Made by a program: the position numbers and the translations under genes. Positions 1 through 11,300 of a stretch of 64,000 nucleotides of DNA are shown here, piece by piece (positions within the stretch are counted from its first letter, which is position 1; the number at the start of each line of letters is the position of its first letter). The DNA comes from Cranoglanis bouderius (lineage: Eukaryota > Chordata > Actinopteri > Siluriformes > Cranoglanididae): NCBI GenBank assembly GCA_023630585.1, contig CM042543.1:14671760-14735759 (forward strand). The letters run 5' to 3'. The notes beneath the pieces are model-generated. The model was not told where the DNA came from. It saw nothing but the letters and a program-made list of their open reading frames with translations, and made no database searches.

Positions 1-859
1 TTTATTGCCAAAAAGCTCTATTTTGGTTTCATCTAACCATAGAACCTGATCCCATTTGAAGTTCTAGTAGCGTCTGCCAAACTAAAGACGCTTGAGTTTG
101 TTTTTGGATGAGAATAGAGGCTTTTTTCTTGAAACTGTTCCAAACAACTTGTGGTGATGTAGGTGACTTTGGATTGTAGTTTCGGAGACTTTCTGACACC
201 AAGACACAACTAACTTCTGCAGTTATCAAGCTGTGATCCTTGGAGATTTTTTGGCCAATTGAACCATCCTCTTCACAGTGTGTGGAGACAATATAGACAC
301 ACGACCAATTCCAGGTTGATTCAGAACATTTCCAGTTGACTGAAACTTCTTAATTATTGCCCTGATGGTGGAAATGGGCATTTTCAATGCTTGTGCTATT
401 TTCTTATAGCCACTTCCCATTTTGTGAAGCTCAACAACCTTTTGCCGCACATCACAGCTATATTCCTTGGTCTTACCCATTGTTATGAATGACTAAGGGA
501 ATCTGGCCTGTGTGTTACCTCATATTTATACCCCTGTGAAACAGGAAGTCATGGGTGAACAATTTCCTGTTCCTAGTCACCCAGATGTACTAAAAAAAAG
601 TAACGTATCAATGGAAGTATACTTCAAATATATTTTTCTCATGTGAATTCATAGGGGTGGCTAATTGTTGCAGACCTATATTTAACAAAGATTTTTTTTG
701 ATAAACCTGTGTTGTGTTTGCAATTGTGTGATATCCATGAGAGCAGAGTATTTTTGTGCCCCCCCCCCCCCCCCCAAAGGTTCAAAACAATAAAGACAAT
801 TTTTCACAGCCTTCTTTGCTGATATTTACCAAGGGTGCCAATATTAGTGGAGGGCACTG
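1..859 (-). mobile_element. Tc1-like DNA transposon, decayed, cut by window edge
   Basis: One end of a Tc1/mariner element. The outer end is a terminal inverted repeat finishing in GGAGGGCACTG at 849-859, followed by the TA target dinucleotide (860-861). The minus-strand frame 226-480 encodes the N-terminal paired-like helix-turn-helix region of a Tc1 transposase (starts MGKTKEYSCDVRQKVVEL). The frame then breaks, and a second piece lies in another frame at 29-229, so the transposase is a pseudogene. A run of 15 C lies at about 760-774 in the terminal region. The other end lies outside the window. Confidence 0.85.
226..480 (-). pseudogene. Tc1 transposase fragment (N-terminal DNA-binding part)
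   Basis: 84 codons with the basic N-terminus and two helix-turn-helix-like stretches (GYKKIAQALKMPISTIRAII) typical of Tc1 transposases. The reading frame stops well before the catalytic domain, and the continuation at 29-229 is in a different frame. It cannot produce a working enzyme. Confidence 0.8.
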
Positions 860-2278
860 TATAGCATTTATTACAATTTGCTTTTCAGTCTTACACTGAT
901 TCACCAGATATTAGAGAGTGCTCTATTACTGGCCAATTTCTTTGTCTGTGACATTAAGTCTGTTTCAGTCTGCCAGGCTGATATCTGTGTGGAACACAAG
1001 AGGTTAGAAATTCAGAATAGCTTGCTAGGTTTGCTTTCCAGCAGTGTGAATATTTTTGAATAGTCAAGCTGATTCATTCAGGCTGCGGTTTGCAAATCAT
1101 GTTACATAAACTACTTTGCCTGAATGCTGCATAAGGTCTAATTTTGGAGTGGCTCTAATTCTAGTTCTAATTCTTTGTTGTTCATAAATATTGACACATG
1201 CGTTGTCAGATAACCTGAGTGTCTAATTTCACACAAAAATACACATTACACACAAAATACACAAGTTAACTACAGTACAAAGAAGAATAAATTCAGTTAG
1301 TGAATATCCAGTTTGGAGAATTTGGATATTTGGGGCTAGAAAGATATCGTTTTAAATGAAAATAATTGTTTTGTGTCCTTTAATTACAAAGTTTACTTTT
1401 TTGGTCTGTGCAGTAGGACAGAACTTGAAAGTAATTCTTTATAAGTGCACCACTTGAAACAACTTGTATTATAAGAAAAGCAATATACGATTATGATGAA
1501 GATAGACCTGCAGTGTATGCATGGCCTAAATCAAAGTGTAATTAAAAAGTGTTTTAGAAGAACTACTAGACTGTCATGTAAGTTTGGTTGTTTAGTATTT
1601 CAATCTGTTTATTTAGGAAAGGTTTGTTCTTTCTTGAATGTTTATGTACAACTGAACAAAAATTTATTAATATTGCGATCTCTGTTCAGTATTCAGTACA
1701 GTTCGTTCGTGTACAATGTGTTTCAAGTGTTGAATATGCACCTTTTACACTTGGACAACCATTGCATAAAACAGAGTGTCACTATTCACCTTATACACCC
1801 TTATGACCGATGACTATAGATGTTCAACAGCATGACCTCAGGCATGCTTTGAATCTACAGACGGGAAGGGAGAAGAAAGGCTAATTTGAATGAATTATGA
1901 GGATGAATAAATGAGGTCTTGGTCAACACTCTCACTCTGAACCTTAAATAACAATGAACTTTGAATAGCATAGAATGTGTTTATCACAATCAGTGTTGAC
2001 CCATGAGTAGTTTATGAGCCACTATTGGCAAAGAAACTGAAAACTGCCATGCCACTGCAATTATTTAACATATTGCTCGTGTCCATTTAAGGAGGTTTGG
2101 TTTTTAATTTGGGAAGACTCACTGCTCGTGGCTCACTAATGGGATTAAAATTTTATATAAAATAGCAACTATTTTGCTCAGGATATTGGGTTTTTCTTCC
2201 AACTTTAGCAGGTAATCTGTTACTCTTGACTGCTGAACAGTAGTGATATTGGCTCTGAAGCCTGGTTCTTGTCCACAG

Positions 2279-3870
2279 ATACATTGTCCACAGTGATGAC
2301 CACAACCCATACTTAGACTCAATGGAAAACTTTGAGAAGAAGCTGCAGAGCTTTAAGCCTGACCTGTTGGTGGTGGGAGGCCTTCAGATGATGGACAACT
2401 TTCCATTCAAGCAAGGTAAGTGTGGTCATTCATGCATATAACATGACAATTTGTTAGAAAGGATGGAGAAGAAAGAAATAGAGTGTAAGTAATCAGTGGT
2501 TTTTAACTTTAGGTTTGTTAGAAATTAATGCATTTTTCAGAATGCCACAATTACATCAGTTTATATTTAAACAGATTATTGCATAAATGTGAGGCTCTGG
2601 AAGGCTGTAAGACAAGAAGTTGTTTTGTCATTTCCTGGTTTACAGCCATTCTTCAGCCTGTACTGTTGAATATTTCATCATTCAGTAGTGAAACCAAATG
2701 TATGCACGATTCGTGCTTTTGTAATACTGTAGTAGGTTTGAATAGTATTGAATACTTAATTTATATTTATTTATAATTGTCAGTACTGTTTGGTGTGAAT
2801 GTATGCATACCCCTCTGTAATCCTTTAGCTACCATAGAGAAAAAGTTTCTGTTGTCTTTGTGCTTTACCATTGTGCCCTGGAGCAAATGCAGTCATATTG
2901 GTGATGTTTGAGTTGGACTAATTTTTTAGGGTCTAGAGATGTTCTTAGGATAAAAGAATGCATTCAATGGAGAGAATAAACCCTAGGTTAATGTAACTTG
3001 TTATTATTTGTGGCATTGATTTGGTCTTTCAGTATTTTATAAAGATTATAAGGTCCTACACCTTTTCAGATCACGCATTACAGGTGAAAAATGTTACCAG
3101 TTGTTACTTTCATGATCAGTATGTATTGTGTGTGTGAGTTTTTGTTCAGTATTTATGAGGCTGGGTGACAAGTGTCAGACATAATGAACTCTTTTCCAGG
3201 AGAGCGTGAGGCTCTACTGAGTCGCCTGGCTCAGCTGCTGTCTTCAGCCTCACCTCAGACCAATGTGCATTTTGAAATGGCCAGCTTTGTTGATGAGGCT
3301 CTGATGTCTGACCTGCTAGAGCTCGTGCTCCCTCATGCTGACTCCCTGGGCATGAACGAGCAGGAGCTGCCCAACCTACTAAGCATTTTGCGTGGCAGCA
3401 CTGTGACCGTGTTGTCTGACCCCAACCCCCGTGTGGCCACCGTGCTGGACCAGATGCGCGAGCTTTACCGTGTTGTCAACCTCAGGCACAGGCAGGCCGG
3501 CCGTGGACGACCCCTCACCAGGCTACATGTTCACACGCTGGCCTTCCAGGCAATGATTGTCACGCAGGGCTCTCAGTGGAAGAACACCATGTCAGCCACG
3601 GCCAAGGCCTCACTGACCGCCAACCGGCATGTATGTGGCTCAGCTGACATCGACCCCAACAAGGCGCGGCTCATCTTGGACGAGTCATTCTCTGTAAGCA
3701 GGAGGGAAGGCAGCCAGAGAATTCCCCTGCAGGAATCCCGGCCTGTCTCCTGCTGGACTGAGGACGAATATGAGATCTGTGTGGCTCCTGTGCTCGTGTG
3801 CACTGAGGTGTATCAGACCGCTGGGGGAGGAGACAACATCTCTGCTGCTGGCCTCGTGCTGCAGATATAA
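2279..3870 (+). CDS. adpgk: ADP-dependent glucokinase (ADPGK family), last two exons
   Basis: Two coding exons are visible: 2279-2415 (acceptor after GTCCACAG, donor GTAAGT) and the terminal exon 3200-3870, joined in phase 1. The protein reads YIVHSDDHNPYLDSMENFEK..., then LVVGGLQMMD, the family block GMNEQEL, a histidine-rich LHVHTL stretch, and near the C-terminus TAGGGDNISAAGL. That last block matches the conserved G-x-G-D motif whose aspartate is the catalytic base in ADP-dependent sugar kinases. The family phosphorylates glucose using ADP; vertebrate members are ER-associated. Upstream exons were not found in 860-2278 and probably lie before the window. Divergence from remembered mammalian ADPGK is considerable and the mammalian gene is not near PSMA3, so this may be a second paralogue (adpgk2-like). 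Confidence 0.85.
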
Positions 3871-6044
3871 CCGACGAGAAGGGAAATGAACTCACGATCA
3901 CACGACTATCCCACATATATGAAGTCTTACAAATCAATTGCAACACCATGTTGGGTTCCAAAATTCTACAGTTCTTTCTGTCTTTGTTTTTGTGACTTGC
4001 ATATAAAACCATCAGATGTGTGTTTTTAATTCTGTACCATAGCATTTGCATGTGTCTGGGGCCAGTCATCTTTTAACCATTCACCAAAATGCTGTAAACT
4101 TTAATGTGGATTGGTTTAAAACCCATATCTATAGTCTGATGAAGAGTCAAATGACTGGAATAATTGTTCTTTTTTTTTTTTTTTTTTTTTAGTCCTCTAT
4201 TAATGCAGACATTTGTTTCTTAGTTGAATTTGTCACAACACCTCTATAATCAATGCTTTGCCACATACACTATTCTACCACTTGCAAGACATAACTCTTA
4301 CTTGACTACACACCTCTTCTTTCTAATTTCCTTTGCCTCTCATCATTTTGTCTTTTTTTTTTTTTTTTTTTTTAAATCACATTAACATTTCCTTTTATGC
4401 CTAATTTGATTTAATTGTGATTGTGTAAAAGAGAATGTGTTTTGGAACACAAATTATAGCCAGACCTGTTCTCCTTTCTTTCTTTTTTGAATTCCTGCAT
4501 TTTTTTTGTTGCTGATTTTTATTGAAATATCACAGCAAAGCCACTCATCTTCCAAGAACATTCACTTCATCTCAGAGTCTTGAGAAATGCATGGGTACCT
4601 ATGGGAAACATCAAAAGCTCTACTTATTAATTTAATAGTTCTGGTTAATTTACAGAAATGTAAATTGAGCTCAACATGTCGGGGTTTCATGGGTTTTCAT
4701 CCTTGTAGCTTCTTTCAATCATTGGTACCTGCAGAATGAACCAATTATCTACCTACCTCTTGTGCCTATGGAAGAATTTGTTGGTACTTGATCTCTATGA
4801 AATCTGTTGACTGCTACCTGGATTAATGCATGGAAGAGGGTACTTATTTTCCTGTTACCCTCCTGTATGAGGCACAGCTGGGTAGTGTTGGAGACGTTCC
4901 ACCCTGTGAGCGCTATCAGAAATGTTTTCGGACACTTAGCTGCCGATAGCCCAAGGTGTATCAGGGATTATCCTAGCCTTGTTATTATGGATTTACATCA
5001 TTTGACTTGGAAGCAACTAAGCGGAACACAGCAGCAGACTTGATGGTGTTTGTTCCAGCCTTACTATTACTGAAATTTGAACTTGCTAATGACTGACCAC
5101 ATGCTCAGAAGTAGGAATATCTTGAATTGTATGAAGTAAAAAAAAAAAAAAAGAAAAATGCAGTGGAAATTCAGTTTGTGTTGAGAGTTATATGTATAAT
5201 ACTATACATATTTAGATGGTTGCAAGTTTGAAAGAATGTGTACACACACAATGATTATGATGTTTATGGATAAAATGTAGCGTTGTAATGAGCCATACTT
5301 GAGTGTAAGTAAATGTATCCGTTATCTGTCTGGTGTGGCAGTGCATATGCTGCTCTTTTTACCTGTTCTGTTTTTATATCTCTGTACCAAGTTTGATGAA
5401 TGAATAAGCTTGGTTACAAGTGAAGATGTGTGTTTCTGAATTGCTCCTTTTTATTCTTATGTAATTAAAACTTGCATTCCATTTCTGACATGCTTTCTGA
5501 CATATTTAGTGTTTTTGGTGTTAAGAAAAAAAAAAAAACACCCAAAACACTGCAGAGTATAGGTAGAAATATAAAGAGCTCCTCTTTGACCAAACTGATG
5601 CCATAGAACAATCAACAGTGATCAAGGCATGTTTGATTTTTTTTTTTTTGTGCGAATACATAGTTATGTCATTTGCAAGATGGCACACTTCAGCATGCCC
5701 TCACATCTAAATATCAAGTAGATACACAATAACATTAGACGTCACAGTCATACCTGAGATTACTGTGGTAATAATTGCATGGTTATTCACAAAGGCTTGG
5801 TGAAGAAGTATAATCCTATCAGCTTTGTGTATAATTAAAACTAGAAATATTTATATTTATTGATTGCAATAAGAATTTAATACAGTCCAGTTGTAAAAAA
5901 TCTCATCAGAAATAGTTTTGGAGTAAAATAAACACTTGGTGGACAATTGAACACTTTATGCACTTAGAATAGCAGATAAACTGATATTCCTGAATATGGA
6001 TGAAGGGTCTGTAATATCTCAACATGATATAAAATTCATTCATT

Positions 6045-6235
6045 CATTCCTTCCGTCATCCATCCATTTTCAGTAACCACTTTTTTCTGGCTGGGGTCAT
6101 GTTGCATCTGGAATCCTATCCCTGGAATACTGGCCTTGTGGTGGGAATACACCTTAGATGGGAACCTGCAAAACACTGCATAGACACTCAGGATCGGGAT
6201 CAAACTGGGGACCCTGGAGATGTCAGGCAGATATA
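6045..6235 (+). repeat. Fish LINE/SINE-like 3' tail fragment
   Basis: After a short CATT-type repeat (about 6037-6050) comes text typical of a widespread fish retroposon tail (GGATCGGGATCAAACTGGGG, GACCCTGGAG, GGCAG). It is internally deleted compared with the fragment at 44690-44950. The family name is not certain. Confidence 0.45.
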
Positions 6236-6470
6236 AAGTTTCACTACTTTTTTTTTTTTTTTATTATACTGGGTATAAATATCAGGACTGGTACTTCCCA
6301 AATACACTGGATTGGTATCAGATTGAATATGAGATATTTTTCATTCTGATCCATAGATAGTGCTTATGTTGTGAATGCTGACTGCAGTTCAGTAGTGAAC
6401 ACCATCAGGAAGTCCTTTTCCATCAGCAATGTACGATCAGGTTTGTCCAGGATATAGTTAAGAATACGAT

Positions 6471-6590
6471 ATACACCATATGGGCAAAAGTATGTGGACA
6501 TTTGTCCATGACTCCCATGTGTGTTTGTTGAACATCCTTTTCCAAAGGCATGGCATTAATATGGAGTTGAGTCCCCCCCCCATTTATCTT
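6471..6590. repeat. MITE-like fragment of a fish DNA transposon
   Basis: Begins ACCATATGGGCAAAAGTATG and continues with text remembered from a common fish MITE (for example GCATTAATATGGAGTTGAGT), ending in a C run at about 6573-6581. No partner end is evident. Confidence 0.45.
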
Positions 6591-6659
6591 AATTAAATCT
6601 ACCCTAGTACCCCTGATCGACCTGCTGCACTCAGCACCTTAAACACTTCGCATCACCAC

Positions 6660-7313
6660 TTCTCAGGCTATCATGGGCACAGGCTCACCCAAACCAGACA
6701 GTTCAAGATTAGGAAAAAAAAAAAAAATCACCTGGTCTTTTTCCAGTCTTCAACTGTCCAGTTTTAGTTTGTCTCTGCCCATGATAGCCTTAGATTTTTG
6801 TTCTTGGCTGACAGGCATGGAACCTGATGTGGTCTTCTGCTGTTGTAGCCCATCCACCTCGATGTGTTGTGCATTCTGAGATGCTTTTCTGCTCACCACA
6901 ATTGTGACTCAGCTCAGACCAGTCTAGTCAGTCTCCTCTAGTCTCTTTTATCAACAAGGTGTTTCAGCCAGTAGACCCTCCACTCACAGGATGTTTTTTG
7001 TTTTTCGCACCATTCTGTGTAAACTCTAGAGACTGTTGCGTGTAAAATTCCCAGGAGATCAACAGTTTCTGAAATACTCAAACCATCCTATCTGGCACCA
7101 ACAACCATTTCAAGGTTAAAGTCACAGAGATCACATTTCCCCCCATTCTGATGTTTGATGTGATCGTTAACTGAAGCTCTTGAACAGTACCTGCATGATT
7201 ATTATTATTTTTATTATTTTTTTTGCATTGTGCTGTTGACACATGCTTGCCTGATTAGATAACTGCATGAATGTGTACAGGTGTTTCCATTAAAGTGGAC
7301 GGTGAGTGTATGT
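6660..7313. repeat. Interspersed repeat family R1, copy 1 (with fold-back)
   Basis: Shares long stretches with 8820-9300 and 18107-19977: the block around TTGTAGCCCATCCACCTC, the block CAGTTTCTGAAATACTCAA, and the terminal ACAGGTGTTTCCATTAAAG followed by GGTGAGTGTA. The left part is folded back: 6666-6679 (GGCTATCATGGGCA) is the exact reverse complement of 6776-6789, with further imperfect pairing inside. Probably a degenerate DNA transposon; the superfamily is not assigned. Confidence 0.65.
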
Positions 7314-7449
7314 GCTTCAGGTTTCTAACAGAAATTGTTTTTATTTTAGCTGAGACATTATAATATTGTTGTTATTATAAATAACCTTTATTACATTTAA
7401 AGTGTACATACAAAGAAGTTCGGCGTTACAATCAGTTGTTCAAAAAGAC

Positions 7450-7453
<4 letters not shown>

Positions 7454-7523
<70 letters not shown>
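7454..7523. repeat. (TA)n microsatellite
   Basis: About 35 uninterrupted TA units, upstream of the psma3 promoter. Confidence 0.95.
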
Positions 7524-7526
<3 letters not shown>

Positions 7527-7630
7527 AAAACAACAACAACAACAAAAAAACCCACTATGCCTGGAGACTTGTGTTTTGAATTCTGTCGTAGCCTGAGAAG
7601 CTGACTTCACATCACTAGAACATTTTAACT

Positions 7631-7667
7631 ACGTCGCGATTGGACGATATTGTGTCCAATCAGAGAC
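7631..7667. promoter_or_regulatory. psma3 promoter palindrome with opposed CCAAT boxes
   Basis: GATTGGAC (7638-7645) and GTCCAATC (7654-7661) form a perfect inverted repeat with an 8-nt spacer. Outer arms ACGTC/GACGT extend it (about 7631-7667). The two arms are CCAAT boxes in opposite orientations, about 120 bp upstream of the psma3 ATG. NF-Y binding is the natural expectation, but this is inference from the motif. Confidence 0.6.
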
Positions 7668-7780
7668 GTCCTTATTGCGTGGTGCATGGTTCAGTCAGGA
7701 ATTGCCGCTACCGTTAGCAGATGCTATAGTTAGCTAGTTGGTGTTTTGTGGTGAGCTAAAGTGTACAGGTATAGAGTAAA

Positions 7781-8284
7781 ATGAGTTCTATTGGGACCGG
7801 GGTGAGTTCAAATTGAATGTTTGTACCTGTTTTTATTTTTTAAAAACTGCTTCAGTTTTGAATATTTTGAGTTTGCGCTTTAATGAATGTTCAGGTGTTT
7901 GTAGCTGCGCTGCTCTCACACTGCCCAAGAGCACATTCTGAGTGACTAGTCAACTGCTAAGTGCAAAATGATGCTCTTATGTATATACATATATATATTT
8001 TAGAGATTACAGTCGAAATTTAAGAATAATGCTTGGGCGAGCTTTTTAATGTTGGTTCTATGCTTCTAGTGAACGCTGGATTTTTATTTTTCGTTTATGC
8101 CTCTGCTGAGTCACCATATGCTAACAATGAATAACAAGCTAAACTTACTGCACTCAGCTCAAATGACACCTAGCGTTAGCTAACTGGCTAACAAAAGTGA
8201 AAGTAGTCTTCCTTTTCTCCCAAGGCAAATAAATGTTCGCTGTAACCAATATAAAATATTTCGTATCAATATCTACTGTCTTAA

Positions 8285-8316
<32 letters not shown>

Positions 8317-11300
8317 TCTCAATACATGCCGTATATTTGTATGTAATTAGTTATGTTATGAGGTATTATCAGTTAGTTCTGTTGTTAAGCTTTAACGAAT
8401 ACTAACAGCTTTTTTTTTTTTTCTTTCAAACCTCAATCTAGTATGACTTGTCTGCCTCCACTTTTTCACCGGATGGCAGGGTATTTCAAGTAGAGTATGC
8501 CATGAAAGCAGTAGAAAATAGCAGGTAAGTGCTATTGGATGGAAAGTCTTTCCTGTTCAGCTTTCTAAACGTTTCTATCAGATAAACGTGCAGCATGTTG
8601 ATGGCTTTTTGTTTGTTCCTGCAGCACAGCTATTGGAATCCGCTGCAAAGATGGAGTAGTGTTTGGTGTAGAGAAGTTGGTGCTGTCCAAACTGTATGAA
8701 GAGGGCTCTAACAAGCGTATCTTCAACATCGACCGTCATGTTGGCATGGTGCGTGGTTCTGTCTGTTCATGATATAAAGGCACTTGGTGGTGATCGTGGT
8801 GGTGGGGTTGTAGCACAGATATACACTCACCATCCATTTTAATAGGCGCACTTGTACCCCTGCTCATTCATGCAGTTATCCAGTCGTCCAATCATGAGGC
8901 AGCAGAGCAACGACTAAAATTATGTGACTTTGTTCGTGGTATGGCGGATGGTGCCAGACAGGTTGTTGTGAGATTCCTATTTTCGGCTGACAGGAATGCA
9001 ACCCAATGTGGCCTGTTGTTGTAGCCCATGCACCTCAAACTTTAGCAAGTTCTGAGCTGCTTTTCTGCTCACCGTGGTTATAAAGTGTGTTGAGATACCA
9101 TTCTCCTCTGACCATGCCCGACATCATTTCCACCCACAGCATCAGCAGTTTCTGAAATATTCAAGCCATCTTATAAGGCACCAACAACCATGTCATGGTC
9201 AAAGTTATTGACATTACTTTTTTTTTTTCATTCTGACATACAGTATAATGTGAACATTAATTGCATTCTTGACTTGTATCTGCATGATTTTATGCACTCT
9301 ATTACATGTTGTCCTTTCATGTTAGTGTTTAGTAATGGATGTCTCCGTTCCTACTACAGCTATCTCCCACTTAACTATATTCCCACTTAATATTGTAGTG
9401 GTATGTTAATTTAGATAAGTGCATTTATACCACAGCACTGTTTAACTCTTGAATTTGGTCAGGATGTGTAGATTTTTCTATAACAGCACAGCTCTGACAA
9501 GTTAATTTTAATGCTCCGGTTCCAATACGTTATTATTTCTATAGTAACGACTCACTCAGAAACTCGTGATACCAAAATGTTGGTGGCAGAAGCACTATAT
9601 AATCTAAGGCTTTAAAAAAACGGGGGAATGAAAGTGTTATTTAACATTTAAGGTAAACCGTCGAATCATTATAGCGACGCTTTCTGTAACAAGATGTATG
9701 TTTAACATTTATGGAAGGAGTCTCCATCGTCAGCTCTTTATAACTATAAGAGGTAAAGCTGGAGGGCTTTGTCATTTCTATTTAACAAGCTGCTGGAATT
9801 GAGGGAATGTGTGGTTATAGCTAATATAATGTTTAAGTGCTAACAAGAACCAACTTGTTTCACAAATGTTGCACAACATTAAATAGATTCATATGTTCTT
9901 TAATAAAAATAATAATAATTATTGACAAATTGCTGTGGTATAAGAGGAATAAAGCATGATCTGTTGTAGGGCAATTTTATAAAGCCTTTCATCTTCACTA
10001 TTTGATACGTATATTTTCTTCTTTAAGTTTAATGCTTTAATATGATACATGAATATCATTCCTTGCTCTGTCTTTAGGCTGTGGCAGGGCTGCTTGCAGA
10101 TGCTAGATCTCTTGCTGAGGTGGCAAGGGAAGAGGCATCCAACTTCCGCTCCAACTATGGCCATGACATCCCTCTGAAAGTAAGATTGAAAGCTGCGATG
10201 CACTGGATGAACATTATCTATCGTTATTATTATTGTTATGTAAAATGTAAAAGACAGTGCTATTACTAACATTTGCCAGTATTATAGAGCCTAAAAAAAT
10301 TCAGAGTTGAACGCACATGTGGGTAGTATAACTTGCTTTTAAATTTAAATTGTTATCCACAAATCCCATACAAACCCCTGCTTTATTCCTTCACAACTTA
10401 TATTATGTTTATTTAAAAAAAATACATTATTGTGCTTTTGGTCATGATTTAATTTCCTCATGATTTCTCTTTTTCATTTTCCAAAAAGCATCTAGCAGAC
10501 AGAGTCGCCATGTATGTCCATGCCTACACGTTATACAGTGCTGTACGCCCCTTTGGGTGCAGGTAGGTAAAATTAATACAAAACAAGATTATCATGCAAC
10601 AGTATTAATACAGTAGTAGATGTTTTTTATGTTTAAAAAAAAAAAAAAGTATTCGAGAGTTGAAGAGGACATTTTCTGTGACTTCTGATTCCAGTTTCAT
10701 CCTTGGCTCTTATGATGAAGATGACGGTTCCCAACTGTACATGGTGGACCCATCAGGGATTTCATATGTAAGATGGTGTCAGTTTTGCCTCATATAAGCC
10801 TTAAACAGGGTCTGCATGGATTGAGTTTTACAAAATCTTAGTACAAGTGTTAATGTTATGTCCCTGTTTATAGGGTTACTGGGGCTGCGCCATTGGAAAA
10901 GCCAAGCAAGCTGCAAAAACAGAAATTGAGAAACTTCAGGTGGGTTTCCACTGTTTGTGTCTGAGATAATGTGAAGCCTAGATCCTTATTCATCAAAGTT
11001 GCATAGAAACGAGCGCCAATTTGAGCATGCAAAAAGTACAGTACAGAATAGGTCAGATTTCACCAAAGTCAGATTTAATTAAAGCTTCATTTATGAATAT
11101 AGATGAGCCACATTTCCGTATGCACTGTCAGCACTTCATGGTGTGTCTTGTGTGTAAAGTTACTTATTATTCAACTGAGCTAATAAAGATCCATGTGTGC
11201 ACCTCTGATTCACATTTACAAATTACAGTGAGGGGAAAAAAATTTTTGATCCCCTGCTGGTTTTGTACGTTTGCCCACTGACAAAGAAATGATCAGTCTA

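Larger units (their letters stand above)
3871..7620. other. 3' UTR of the glucokinase gene and psma3 upstream intergenic region
   Basis: No convincing coding exon. The first 1.5 kb or so after the stop is AT-rich, with T runs at about 4171-4190 and 4353-4372, and is probably 3' UTR; the exact poly(A) site cannot be chosen. Further on are repeat fragments listed separately (6045-6235, 6471-6590, 6660-7313) and a long TA microsatellite. Confidence 0.5.

Noticed and set aside
1493..1813. 106-codon plus-strand frame upstream of the glucokinase exons
   Set aside because: AT-rich, no family resemblance, no splice sites in phase with the ADPGK exons.
3671..4069. Minus-strand frame opposite the glucokinase exon
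   Set aside because: Shadow of the plus-strand ADPGK exon and its 3' UTR.
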